Of a stretch of DNA of 64,000 nt, positions 49,465 through 60,747 are shown piece after piece. Position 1 is the first letter of the stretch, and every line of letters begins with the position of its first letter. Origin of the DNA: Pontederia crassipes (lineage: Eukaryota > Streptophyta > Magnoliopsida > Commelinales > Pontederiaceae); assembly GCA_030549335.1 (NCBI GenBank), contig CM060190.1, forward strand, positions 64,990,118 through 65,054,117. The letters run 5' to 3'. The notes below the pieces were generated by a model. The model worked only from the letters and a program-made list of their open reading frames with translations, was not told the DNA's origin and did not search any database. Made by a program: the position numbers and the translations under genes.

Positions 49465-50168
49465 TGGAAGTTATGAATAAATATCAATTTTTGATGGTTA
49501 ATTAACTCGTGTATGTATAAAATATTTGTGAATAGATATATACCAATGTATCTAGTATTTTATGTTAGATTTTTTTTTATTTATAGGATATGATTTTATG
49601 ATACTCTTATCCGATCCTGTGATCTTCAATCTTGAAAACCTTGTCTTAAGCATTGTGTTATTTTACTTATTTTTCTCCTAAAAGTTCTTTAGTTTATACA
49701 ATTTATTAAACATGCTATATTTTAAGCTGCCTTATGGAGTTTTTCCCTTTTGTTTAGGGAGCATTATTGAGCTTTCTCAATTTGCTTTATCCTCCAAGTT
49801 AATATATTATCTTTGCTAACTAAATCCATTGATCATTTTTGCAGATGTTCCCAATAATTGGGAAGAGGTATAAATGCAAAGATTGTAAAGAGGAAATTGG
49901 CTATGACCTCTGTGAAGCATGCTATAACTCAACCTCAAAACTTCCTGGTAGATTCAATCAGCAACACACACCTGACCACAAATTTGAACTTGATGAATCC
50001 TTTATGCTTGGTAGATTGAGAACTATACTACTTAATGATCTCCCGGACAACCTTCCTGAAGAGGATTCTTTCCACCATGATGATCCACAAGTCTATTTTC
50101 CTCTTGGTCCAGAAGACCAGGAAAATCTTGATGATGTATCGGGAGGAAATGGAGATGTCAATGAATAG
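42575..50168 (+). CDS. PRT1: E3 ubiquitin ligase PRT1 (N-degron pathway)
   Basis: Eight coding exons: 42575-42699, 44133-44161, 44259-44438, 46125-46193, 46319-46429, 46512-46730, 48233-48315 and 49845-50168. The sum is 1140 nt, 379 residues plus stop; Arabidopsis PRT1 is about 410. The first RING is at about 38-81 (CCVCLDLLYKPIVLSCGH.., CPICRQPY). The second is at about 154-191 (CTLCKEILFKPSVLNCGHVY.., CHACQS). A ZZ zinc finger is at about 265-315 (CDSCG.., YKCKDCKEEIGYDLCEACY). This RING-RING-ZZ order is specific to PRT1, which binds proteins with aromatic N-termini and ubiquitinates them for proteasomal decay. An ATG in a GC-rich first exon was chosen as start. All introns are GT-AG. Introns 1 and 7 hold transposon insertions. 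The frame is intact. Confidence 0.93.
43655..44002 (+). mobile_element. RTE-type LINE 3' fragment in PRT1 intron 1
   Basis: 348 bp flanked by an exact 21-bp duplication, ATTGTTACTTGCTTTTGTGA plus T, at 43634-43654 and 43982-side end 44003-44023. It encodes the RTE ORF C-terminus (IRNDHIRERVGVAPISEKM, then RLRWFGHIQRRPLDA, then GRGRPRRTLGELI). A stop follows NRAE where RTE elements have Trp (TGA for TGG). Its tail, CCACCTAGTGGGATAAGGC plus TTG units, is the same as that of the AU SINEs in this window. Confidence 0.92.
44856..45061. repeat. 104-bp tandem duplication in PRT1 intron 3
   Basis: Two adjacent copies start at 44856 and 44960. They share ATAAATATG(g/a)GCACAT, AACCACAATGTG and ATCTATTTATGATGTCATTA, with several substitutions between them. 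Confidence 0.85.
45480..45730. repeat. Imperfect direct repeat with A-rich tract in PRT1 intron 3
   Basis: The words ATGTTATCCA..CTTT.ACCCTAAA and ATTTAGCTTT recur at about 45497-45560 and 45667-45722. An A-rich tract at about 45619-45645 lies between them. Confidence 0.5.
48444..49643. mobile_element. hAT-type element in PRT1 intron 7, same family as 977-1782
   Basis: The ends CAAGGTTGTTAGGATC (48444 on) and, inverted, CAAGGTTTTCAAGATTG (to 49643) match the style of the element at 977-1782. The flanking 8 bases are similar but not identical (tttctaag and tcttaagc). No transposase was seen. A SINE is nested inside, and a (TA)n run lies at 49428-49460. Confidence 0.5.
48876..49065 (+). mobile_element. 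AU-type SINE, 190 bp, nested in the hAT-type element
   Basis: It is flanked by an exact 16-bp duplication, TTATATAAAAAAATGA, at 48860-48875 and 49066-49081. It begins ACTCCGCCTATGTTTTATAG and ends with the GGATAAGGCTTTG tail and about ten TTG units. The length matches canonical AU SINEs. The exact duplication suggests a fairly recent insertion. Confidence 0.92.
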
Positions 50169-50387
50169 TGATGAAAGGGATAGATCTAAAGCTTGATCCA
50201 AATAACCATCGAAAAAACTTAACCCAGATAGACTTTAGTAACTGAAGTGCATCTATAAAAAACTATAGAAGGCATCCTTTTTTTGCTTAGTGTTTCTGAA
50301 TGTTTACTGCATGTGAACGATTTATTGGGGCCTATTGAAATGCACGAATAATGACTGGAATCACGGAGTCTGATCGCAACGCAGTTA

Positions 50388-50471
50388 ATGCTTATATTTG
50401 AGTATGGCGAAAGAACTATCTGTCAGCGCATGCTTATATTTGAGTATGGCGAAAGAACTATCTGTCAGCAC
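50388..50471. repeat. 42-bp tandem duplication in the PRT1 3' flank
   Basis: Two nearly perfect adjacent copies of ATGCTTATATTTGAGTATGG..CTATCTGTCAGC start at 50388 and 50430, about 220 bases after the PRT1 stop codon, possibly within the 3'-UTR. Confidence 0.9.
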
Positions 50472-50832
50472 GATCAGTGTTCATTGAAAGATTTTATGAG
50501 TGGTGATGCACCTACATTGTTATTATTCATCAACATAGCTTTTAGTTCTCTTTCAAAAACATAGCTTGTAATTCCTCACCTTTCTCTTCAAATCTGCAAT
50601 TAAGTTTGCTGGATTTTCTGTAACAATTGCTCACACTTAACCTGCTTGCCATTTTATTTCTGATGAAGTGGATGGTTTCCCTTTAGTTTGTTCTAGTCAC
50701 GATAGGCATGCATAGAGTTAGGCTAACAAGTGGTTCCTTTTTCCTCTCCATAGTTGAGTGGCTAAGAAGTTGAATTATTTGTATGTGCTCTTCTGGTGAA
50801 TTCGTTTTGCGTTGAAACTTTGACCTAATCCA

Positions 50833-50959
50833 CCGTTTGGATTGAGAATGGGACTTTGATTAAGGTCTTATTGTCAGTTTTTTAACTTCTAAATTTGATT
50901 GGTGGGTCCCGCCGTATTTATTGCAACATAGTAAGAGCATATTAATAATAACCAAATGG
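50833..50959. mobile_element. Small MITE related to the one in NSN1
   Basis: The ends CCGTTTGG and CCAAATGG are inverted with one mismatch. It shares ATTAAGG and GGGTCCCGCCGTATTTATTG-like inner words with the element at 4919-5121. About 127 bp, with no coding capacity. Confidence 0.45.
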
Positions 50960-51356
50960 GAAAGTGAAGGAGAATCAAGAGCTTCGAAGTATACTAATTT
51001 GGTCTCAAGTACCTCATAGAGAAATCAAGCAGTTTCTCTTGCCAAGAAAAAAACCAATTGTTTAATGAGCGTCCACTCCATTTTAATAGGGTGGATCCTT
51101 GTACTACGATCAGACACGATCGATCGACGGTCACCCTATCGAGCGCCAGTTCAACGAGTAAAGGGCACGATTCAAACAGAAAAATCCCCTCCTCTGATTC
51201 CTTTCGATACCTTTGCCCCATATGTCGATCACTGCCTCCTCTAATTTCTTCTATTCGATCACTGCACACCTCGATCTCGCCTACCCTCATCGTCGACTTC
51301 ATCTCTGCCACAGACACTCTCACCCTCACCATCGTAGATAGTCTTGCTCTGTGAAC

Positions 51357-51456
51357 AAATCTGGCTTTAATATGTGCCTTTTTTGTAATATCTGTTCCAG
51401 GACTCTAAATCTGGCTTTAATATGTGCCTTGTTTGTAATATGTGTTCCAGGACTCT
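51357..51456. repeat. 50-bp tandem duplication
   Basis: Two adjacent copies, starting AAATCTGGCTTTAATATGTG and ending TCCAGGACTCT, begin at 51357 and 51407. They differ at about three positions. Confidence 0.9.
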
Positions 51457-51549
51457 TGTGGCAACACAAAAGCATGCCGAAAAGGCATTCAAATTGTTTA
51501 ATGTCTCCACATTGGATGCTACTCATTCAGGAATTAATGAGCACATGAG

Positions 51550-53061
51550 TTTGACCCTTGCAAATGAGATTTAAGGTCTAACTGACATTTACCTTACGAC
51601 TCTTATTGCATTATCTTTTCATATTATCTAATAATATGTATTGTCTAATAAAAAAAATGTTACATATTAAATTGTCAGTAACATATATTATCTTATTTAA
51701 TATATACAAGTAATCTTTCTAATAATTTAAATGACACTATATATTTTTTTATTAAAATACCTTTTATCACTAATATTAAGTTAAATATTATATAATCCAA
51801 CTAAAAATTCAAATAAAATTAATAAATTAAATGAATATAATTATAAATATTCCATAGCTTTTAAAATGAAAATAGCGGTAATGTATGTAATATTTAAAAT
51901 AATAACTAAATAATATTATGCAATTCATATGAATAACAATAATAAAATAAATTTTAAATAAATAAATATTATTAATTATGATGGTAATAATATTATTTGT
52001 TATTATTATATGAATTTTTATATTTTATTTGTTTAAGATTGAAAAGAGCATGAACGAAAAGAAAATAAAAATAGATAATTATTTGGGTGCGATATAAAAC
52101 ACCTCATCTTAATTAATGTGGATTATCACTTCATAGATAATTTATATTATATATAAATTAAAATAAAATAAATAAGATAATATTATGGGTCTACATAATT
52201 TAATTTCAAATTATCAATCATTTAAAAAAATTACTCGTAGGGAAATGCTCTCTTATATCTTTATACGTATAATTTGTTTTCAAGTGTTTATCAGCGGCCA
52301 TTTTTTCTATTTTTCTACTTGAATCATGCCTTCACTTTTTGAACCGTCGCGCGGTGACCGACGATAATGCATCCAACGAGTGTAATCGTATGTAGGAACG
52401 TCCATCCTATTAAAATATGGTGGAGGCTCATAAAATTCTGCTTACGTGTTTGTTACATGGTTGATGAATCCTTAATTGCATCAAATTCTCTTCATTTGTC
52501 TGTGCCATTTGTTTCATAATTTGACAGCCTTTGGGCGCTTTTTGGTTTACATGTTTTCCTTTGATTCGCTGCTAACATGGCTTGTGGTATCAAATAATAT
52601 CAAATTTCCTATCAAGATGGAACTATTTGACATCAAATCAGTCGTGCTATAATTTTCACTTGGGAAATTTCCACTCTGGTAAATCATTTCAAAATGAAGT
52701 CGGATGCTCCTCTTCACGACGAACCACACAGCCTGCCCAGGTGGTTGTGGGTGTGCATCCCCCTCCCTTCCCCCCAATCATGCAAAGTGTACAGTGCTAA
52801 ACAGCACAGGGAGCCATCTGCTTAACTGTGTGCATGTCTGAAAGACTTGAGATGTTCAGGATTTTGGGTTCATTGTTATTTAGAAAAAGGTTGTCCAAGA
52901 ATCTATGCATGCATGTGAATCCAAAGCAAGAATATGACACCTTTTTCTTTTCCCCTTGACTGAAAGCAAAAGTTGTGACATGTTGACATCGAACCATCAA
53001 AATCAGCAACGCCTGCATAAAATCTCCAGGGCCAACTTGACTCTTGAATCTTGATGAGGGC

Positions 53062-53114
<53 letters not shown>

Positions 53115-56100
53115 CAGTTCACAGAGCTCCTCAGCCTGTACTGCTGCTGTGCTTCGGGCTTCTGCTCCCCACCTGAGGCACAGTTCGAATGGTAGCTCTG
53201 AAAGCTTTAAGACGAACCAATCAAGTTGCAACTCCTACATTATTATTCAATCAAATCTTGCATTAAACTAGCGCTGGCTGTGCTGTCCCTTCAAAGCATG
53301 GCCACTTGTTGGATGTTTTTGTTTGATTCCATTCATATCCTCAACAATGTTCCACCTCTGACCATCCTTGAAGGGGGTTGGAGGGGGGTCGGTTTTCCCA
53401 GCGTTTACCTTCTTTCTTTCTTTCTTTCTCAGCCAAGGATTGGATCCTCCATGCAAAGTGCTTTCTTTGGAAGCTGTTTCTGGAGTTCGAATTCGCCGAA
53501 TCAAGAAAGAATTATATAAGAAATTGTGGATATTGGGAGAGAGTTGTGACCATCGTTGGACTGATGGATTTGTTTCTATGGCTATCAGACAACTGTGCTA
53601 GATCAATAGAGTGTTTAGGGAGTATGTCTACCACTAATCTCTTATCTAATAGCCAAGATCGATAACATATTAAGATTATACTTTTCTAGAATATGAAGAG
53701 AACAAGGAATGCATAAAATATTGCCAAACAGCTACGAAAGCGCACACACAAAAAAGAAAAAGAAGGGGCAAAGTGCATGTTGTGTACTCCTTCAAATTGA
53801 GTGAGCGGGACAAAACTTTAAGTTTAAAACAGAAGAAAAGGAAGCATTGGATGGCCCATTGTTCCATCTAGAATTCATTCACTAACACTGGACGAATGGA
53901 TGCATGAAGCCCCACATCGTGCATGGAGCAAAAGATTTCCAAGTTCCAACTCGTCAGTCTACTCACAAGGGACTCGACTTGGATATGGAAAATGATAGAT
54001 CCTTGTAAGCCTTTTTCTTTCTTTCTTTTTTCTCTCTACCCTTATGATTGGTTTTGTGTTTTGGGAAAGTGGAATATAAATGCTCTATGATGATAAGGAT
54101 ATTTGTTACCAATCACCAATTATTGCATTTGTAGTTTTTTTTGTCATCAAAATGTGTGGTAGTATATATGGATCCGTTCAGTATTCAGCGTTACATCTTA
54201 TTGTTCAATAGCTTGATAAAAACTTATGCACGTGAAGCATTTGAGACACAGATATTTGGTTGGAACACAAGTTCTGCCTATAGTTAACTACAAATTGCAT
54301 TCCATGTGCATTTTAGCTCAAGAAAAGAACCAACAAAGGAAATTTTGAAATATTGGTAAACAACTAATAGAATATCTAATTTAATATCAAGAAGCATGTC
54401 TGTCTGTCGGGAGGAGTAGAATAAATGCTTCTGCTTTGAAAATCTGATAATTAATTTGCTCCGACAATATTTAGTGTATTTGTACTACAAAAATAACAAG
54501 GCCAATATACACCACGACATTCGAAGTAAAGAAAAGATACTATCTTGTAAATTTAATAGTTACTGTCACACCTGATCTCATTTTTCCTCAGTCTTGATGA
54601 GTACTACTTTCTCTCCTTCCTCCCAAGCAACAACAGCAGCAGCAGCAGAAACAGTGGTACTTTTGGCTATGATAACATTAGTGCTATTAGTTCTGAAATC
54701 TGATGAATTCTGAGCATCTACAGGATCATGTTTCTTGAGAGAAAAAAACAATGGCTGTCATTGTCTTCTCAATAAGAATCGACCACAGTGACATCCTTCA
54801 AAATTGTCATGATGGATCGTCCCTAAGCAACATGAGAGGCTTCTGACTCCTATCTTGTGCATGTATTATACATGGGCGCAGAAACAAAAAGGAAAAGAGA
54901 AAGAAACTAGAAACATTAAAAAGAAAAGAAAAAAAAACACAAAATGCTGCATTGGATGACATCTGAATTCCGCACTATCAATCCACTTGAAACCAAAAGC
55001 ATGAAGCTGTACATGTGAGAGAGCCAAAAGTTAGCACACAGATTGTTATTCCATGCATGAAGAAGATTGTGTCATGTGATCCTTAGCAATGCAAAGGACA
55101 AACTTCCTACAGTTTGTGCCAGGCATTCGCCAGTGGAAGACAATTCATGGACTATTCACCAGCATGCTTCTGAAACTGAGGCAAGCATAAATCATACTTA
55201 CAGTGACAATAAGAAGATGTAGAAAAAGATGATGATTGATGATATGATATGAGCTGGAAGGAAGGAACTAGCAGTAGTTTCTTCTTTTTAAGTGGGTCCT
55301 AAATGTAATGGAGCACACATATTGCTACGAGAAAACACCAAACAAAACAATCAAATAATATCACTAAATGACTTCTACAATTGCATATCTTAAAAAGTTG
55401 CTAATCATATTTCATGATATTTGAACTTTACAAATGTAACTTGAACAAAGTGGTAGCATTAAAGTCAACTTAAAATAATCTACTTTTATTTATGAATTAT
55501 TTATTATTTAACTTTTCATAACTAGGAATTTCGATTAAAAAATGCTTTTGTATCAATCTATTTTTTCCACAAAAACGAGGAAAGAATTTTCTCATCTCAA
55601 AAAACATGATTAGTATTTTATATAACATTATATTTTTCATATTTAAAAAATAATTTGTCCTCTGTCAAATTATTTTAATGGTATTTTAAAAGTGGATAAT
55701 GTATACCATTGGCTATTACTTGGATATTATCTCATCCGGTTGGCCAATTAATAAAGCAAGAGGATTTTCATGGCTCAGTTGATAAAGTAATATATTTTCA
55801 CTTACAAAAATATATTTTAATGTTCTCTAATGCGTTGGAAAAAAATATTAATTATAGTCAAATGTAACATCCAGAGGGATCCATTTTCTCCCCTTGATTT
55901 GAGCTGGTCGACCGCGATTGGTCTAAATGGCTTTGTTGGGGCCCACGAAAACAAGAAGGGTAGAAGACAAAGGGCGCCGAGTCAATCGAGGTAGAGATTG
56001 GTCGTGGGATTCGTGCCGCGGTAAAAGAACTTTATTGTGACGAATTATCCATTTTACATTTTGAATTTAAAAAACCAAATCGAAATGGTTTCTAATAATT

Positions 56101-56560
56101 TCTTAAAATTAAAGTAACAGCGTCTCTTATTGGTTTAACGAAATTAAGTAGCATGTGACCAATTTTAATATAATCAATATGTATTGAATAAGTTTGGGTC
56201 GTTCACTGATAATTATATACTTGAGATTCACCATCTATTGAAATCAAGATTAGTTTATTAAATTTCATCTGTCACACAATTATCATCTAATAATTTAAAT
56301 TTGTCAGATGTATATTAATTATAACGAAAACGACTGCATATTACTTAAACTTGTAATATAATATATAGTCTTAGACTCTTAGTTAGACGTGACCATCCTA
56401 CTTTTTTTTTAGAAAAAAACTTAACATAGTCATTGAGCACCCGCACTATGAATATGATACATAAATCTCGTTAAATACCCTTCCATTTAGTATTTTTTCA
56501 ATTATATCCCTCAATTTTTTTTACAATTAAATTATCCTCCGACTATTAATTTATTTCAAC
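51550..56560. other. Intergenic sequence without recognised genes
   Basis: Mostly AT-rich. A moderately GC-rich part at 52540-53620 contains a (GA)n run (about 53066-53112) and short open frames on both strands of no recognised family. A CAG-rich patch lies near 54630. Confidence 0.45.
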
Positions 56561-57230
56561 AACTATCCTTTTCAATGAGAATAATCAATTTTTCGATCCT
56601 TTTATTGACATGGCATTTTATTTTTTTTACGCAAATAAAGTTGCGAAAACCCGAGAGGGCGGTGAATCAGAGGGAGAAGCAATATGTTGAGAAAGGGAGG
56701 TGGACACGGCGCTTGAGCAACTGCTCAGTGGCAGATAGGAGAAGCTGGGTGCAAAGGGTCGGAGAGCGTCGACGAGGTCGTGATGGAGCGCGCGATGGTC
56801 GTTGAGGACGCGACAAATGTGGTTGAAGAGGCGATGGTCGGATGCGACAACCACCGACAAAAGAAAGAGAGAGGGGGGGCGGCCGCTTCACAGTGCGATA
56901 GTGAGAGAGGGGTACCCGTCCTTTTATATATTTATATATAAATATATTTTTTATATTATTTTTAATATTGTTTACTATTTTTATATTTATTTTATTTTTG
57001 AATAAAAATATTATGTTAGCAAAATGATAGGAAAATTGGTTATTCCCGAGGTAGTAGTGTGAAACAAATTAATAATTGAATAGTAATGTGATTATAAAGT
57101 AATGTTGGAGGAAGATAAAGTTGGGAAAAACATTAAAATTGAAAAATATTTAGTGAAATTTAGACTCAAAATATATGACCGAATTATATCAACTAGTAAT
57201 TATAATTACATTACAATTTTACTTGAGCAT
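56430..57230. mobile_element. Possible element with GC-rich core and loosely inverted arms
   Basis: AT-rich arms show loose inverted similarity (ATTAATTTATTTCA and AGAATAATCAATTTTT on the left; the mirror of AAAATTGGTTATTCCC and AACAAATTAATAATTG on the right). They surround a GC-rich core (about 56640-56910). Open frames in the core resemble nothing known. This is tentative. Confidence 0.3.
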
Positions 57231-57239
57231 GGCATAAAA

Positions 57240-58180
57240 TGAAAAGTATTGAGTGATATTAAAATATATATAATTATATCAATTTGTCAAATAATATATT
57301 ACTGAGCATCATCATAATTATTATAAAAGTAATAAAAAATAGGGTGGCAAATTTGATCCAAAGAAGTTTTTTTTTACTTCAGAATAACAATGTTTTCACT
57401 CGAAAAAGTTTAAAATAATTTATATTGAAAGAAATATTATTCATGCATGCCACGTTTATCCCTGTACTGCTGTGGTAGGTAACGATATTCACGTAATTAA
57501 CTCATTACACGGCCATCTGTTTTTGCCAGGTAGTCCATCTATTTTATATCAGGTTCTATAATTAATTATATAATATTTTATTTCAGGTTTTTTATTACGT
57601 GCAATATGTCACAGTAAATTAACATCTTTTTAAGGTTTGGAAATAAGTTTCCTTTATTTTTAGTTTCTCCTTTTCATAGCCTCTCTCTTTGCAATAAAAA
57701 ATAAATTAATGCCTAATATTTTAACTGGGAGAATGAATTACCATTGTAAAAAAAATTAATAATAATGACCCGTCTGTATATTGACAATCTTGTGGATGCA
57801 ATATAATAGAAATTAGATATGAAGCTTATTCAACGATATGTGGTGCTTAAAATCTCTTTTTTCTTCTTTATGTTTTTTTTTAACCAACAGAATTAAATTC
57901 CAAAATAGAATTTTTTCGAGTTGAAAATTTAAAAACGCCGTCGTTGACAGAAAAGTTAACGCATCCAATATAGATTTAAAAGTTTTAAGCTATTAAAACT
58001 GACCCACCATTTTATTTTATTTCGAGGAGGAGGATAAAGTAAACCAGGATTATTAGCGCACAATAAATTTAAGAAGTAGGTTCCGAAGTCCAATCTCCAC
58101 GGTCGATTGAGTCTCTCTTATGTATCTCATTTCTTTTTTCATTTTAAATATGGGGAGATTAATTTGCTGCCTCACATTCC
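57240..58180. other. AT-rich intergenic sequence
   Basis: No gene or clear element was seen. Confidence 0.5.
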
Positions 58181-58194
58181 ATTTAGCAATTGAC

Positions 58195-58312
58195 TTTGGC
58201 GGGAAAAGTTGGCGGGGAAGTGTCGGCACGTGCGTAGCAGCGTAGGGGGGGAGCGGTGAGCGGCGGCGGGTAGTTGGCGGGAAAGTTCGACTTGAGGATT
58301 CGTGGCGGGAAG
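58195..58312 (+). promoter_or_regulatory. Cluster of four E2F-type sites with a G-box core
   Basis: Four motifs lie in the same orientation within 118 bases: TTTGGCGGGAAAA (58195-58207), TTGGCGGGGAAG (58209-58220), TTGGCGGGAAA (58274-58284) and TGGCGGGAAG (58303-58312). A CACGTG lies at 58227-58232. TTGGCGGGAAA is a textbook E2F/DP binding site of S-phase gene promoters. No convincing coding exon is adjacent. Confidence 0.6.
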
Positions 58313-58682
58313 AGCTCGTAGTGGTCTGAAGAGAAGAGAAGCCAGGAATCTACCTGAATTAGATTTCTCCGACAAATCTAGTGATCACATCAAAGCCAAC
58401 ATAACAGTTCAAATGGCAATCTCAGCACTTTTTTTCCTTCATTTTCAATGGCATTTTGCTCCTTTTATAGGCCTTTATATTTTCCATTTGGATTTCTTTC
58501 TCCCAATCATAGTTTTTTCCCGCTTTTCGTGGATGATATTTTTTATGAATCATGGGCGTGCAAATTAGTCTTTTTAAGCATGATACTATATTTTTTGAAA
58601 AAACAAGATGTATATGCAAGAATAATTTTTCATACAATGTCACAATGTGTATACTTGTAACTTGAAAGGATTAATATACGTA

Positions 58683-58723
<41 letters not shown>

Positions 58724-60747
58724 CACTGACACAAATAAAAATGCATACTTTAGATGTTATGAAGGTACTGTGCTGTATTAATGCCATGAATCCTCCGTAT
58801 GGATATTTCTGTATAGGTTTAAAGCATAGGACGACCGACAGCAAGAGGACGATATGGTTAATTAAAGGGTTTTTAAATATACAGCTTTTAATTGAACGAA
58901 TTTAATCTCTTTCTTGTTTTCTTGACTGAGAGGACAATGTGCCAAAAAGGACTGGATTCCAAACTCACTTGCTTTCGTAAATACCATAGATAAATGTTTC
59001 CCCTTATTTTAAGCTCTGAACTGTTTAGATCATGATCTAATATAAACGTGTCATGTTTATGCCTGGCAGTATGTTTGAAGGATTTATGTGTTAAGCTAGA
59101 ACTAAACTGAGATTTTTTTTTCTTTTGGTATCAGTGCATTGGGTGACAAGTGACAACTAAAACTGTGAGTGGTAGTGGCAACTTTGTATTAAAGAAGCCT
59201 GAACTTTTGTTACATGAAAGTAGTGACATTGAGGTCATGGCAAATGGGAGAAGAGAAAAAGAAGGAAGATCTGATAAGGGACATGAAAGCATTAGTTTGA
59301 CTACGGTAATTAAGTTCACTTTAATGAAGAAGTTAAAAGCACACAATTTTGCTTTGTGCTTTTGATAATGAAAGCAAAAAAATTGCTTTGCTAATGCTTA
59401 TTGTATTTATGATTTATCCGAGGGATGAAGATGCATAGGATTGTTAGCACATGACCGTTAGAGTAATATAAAGATGTTTTTAGAGTTTAAACTTAGGGAT
59501 CCTAAGTTACTCCAAACTCACAGGAATTGATCTAATGAACTGCTACTTTGAAGAGATCTTAAGAAAAAAAATATTAAAATCTCATTTGATGTAGTAAGCT
59601 TATGATTCTGATCGAAAAGAGAAACCATCATTCAAAGTTGTATGATGCTTATAACAATTAATTGTCTTTAATCAGGGATAAAATAAGTCGAAAAATGCTT
59701 GTAGTCGTAAAATTATCATGCTTTATCTTGAACATTCTAAACTCAATTCCTTGCATGAGACAGGTCATTAAACAAGGCCTTGCCGAAGTACAAGAGATGT
59801 TGAGCAAAAGCGTTTTCTTGCAACTGTTCACTCGAATTTTGATATTGCATTTTGTTACCTGAAAACTTTAGGGATTTGGAATGATACAATGTGCTCACTC
59901 AACAGTATAATTCATGCATCCGTCAAGAATGAAGGACAAGAGAGAAATCTGCAATTTTTTTTAACTTCCAAATTCAAACTTGAGATGCACATACATTAAA
60001 ACCACAAAGGAAAAAAAAATGAGAAAACGCAGACGTTGCCAACAAGCATCTTCAGGAGACATCACAAATCAGAAATAAAGCTGTCGCCAGTTGCTGGTCA
60101 CCATTAACAGTGAACCAAGAACAAGTTACCAGTGGTATTGAAAATTTTCGACTTCACAGAGCAATTATTTCCCACACCACAACAGTAAGAAAAAGGTACA
60201 CAGTACTTGTAACATAACAGAGCCAAAAAGATAACTCTTTCAGGTAACAACAATGAATGAAACCAAAGTGAGCTAAGCTAAAATTGATAGAAGATTCTTT
60301 TACGAAGCTTTTTTTTTACCTTTCTCCTCTATCCTGAAATAGTAATAATAAAAACCTCACACGAGTATAAGAACCAGGGTGTAAAATAATGCTTCAAGGT
60401 ATCCCACAGACAAGAACCAAAGCTCGAGAAGATAAATACTAAAAAGAACTGGTCGTGCTGCAATACTATATTAGTATTACCCCATCAGATGAAAAGATCG
60501 AAAATAAATGCCTCTGATGCATCATTAAAGAAGATTACAAGACTACTGATCACTGTGAATCCTCAAGATTGAATCGCTATGTTTTTTTTTCCTCCTAGGC
60601 CTAACATATCATCCTCTGCATGTTACGTGCCATGGCATTACACCCATCCGGGCGAGGAACTGATGGCAGTGGAAAAACGGACCGCCATTGCATCCCTGCC
60701 ATTGAAGCTGCAGGAAAAGAAGCGGCGGCCAGCTGAAGAACTGCCTT
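58313..60747. other. Intergenic sequence and probable KRP 3'-UTR
   Basis: A (TA)n run lies at 58688-58722. The part next to the KRP stop codon should include its 3'-UTR. Open frames here are short and unrecognised. Confidence 0.45.

Noticed and set aside
50994..51354. Overlapping open frames on both strands after PRT1
   Set aside because: No family was recognised, there is no splice context, and they adjoin MITE and tandem-repeat sequence.
53041..53062. A word resembling miR172 (GAATCTTGATGA followed by GGGCTACA)
   Set aside because: It has about three mismatches to miR172, and no complementary arm that would form a precursor hairpin was found nearby.
59150..59365. A 71-residue open frame with a charged sequence
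   Set aside because: No ATG at the natural start, no splice context and no recognised homology.
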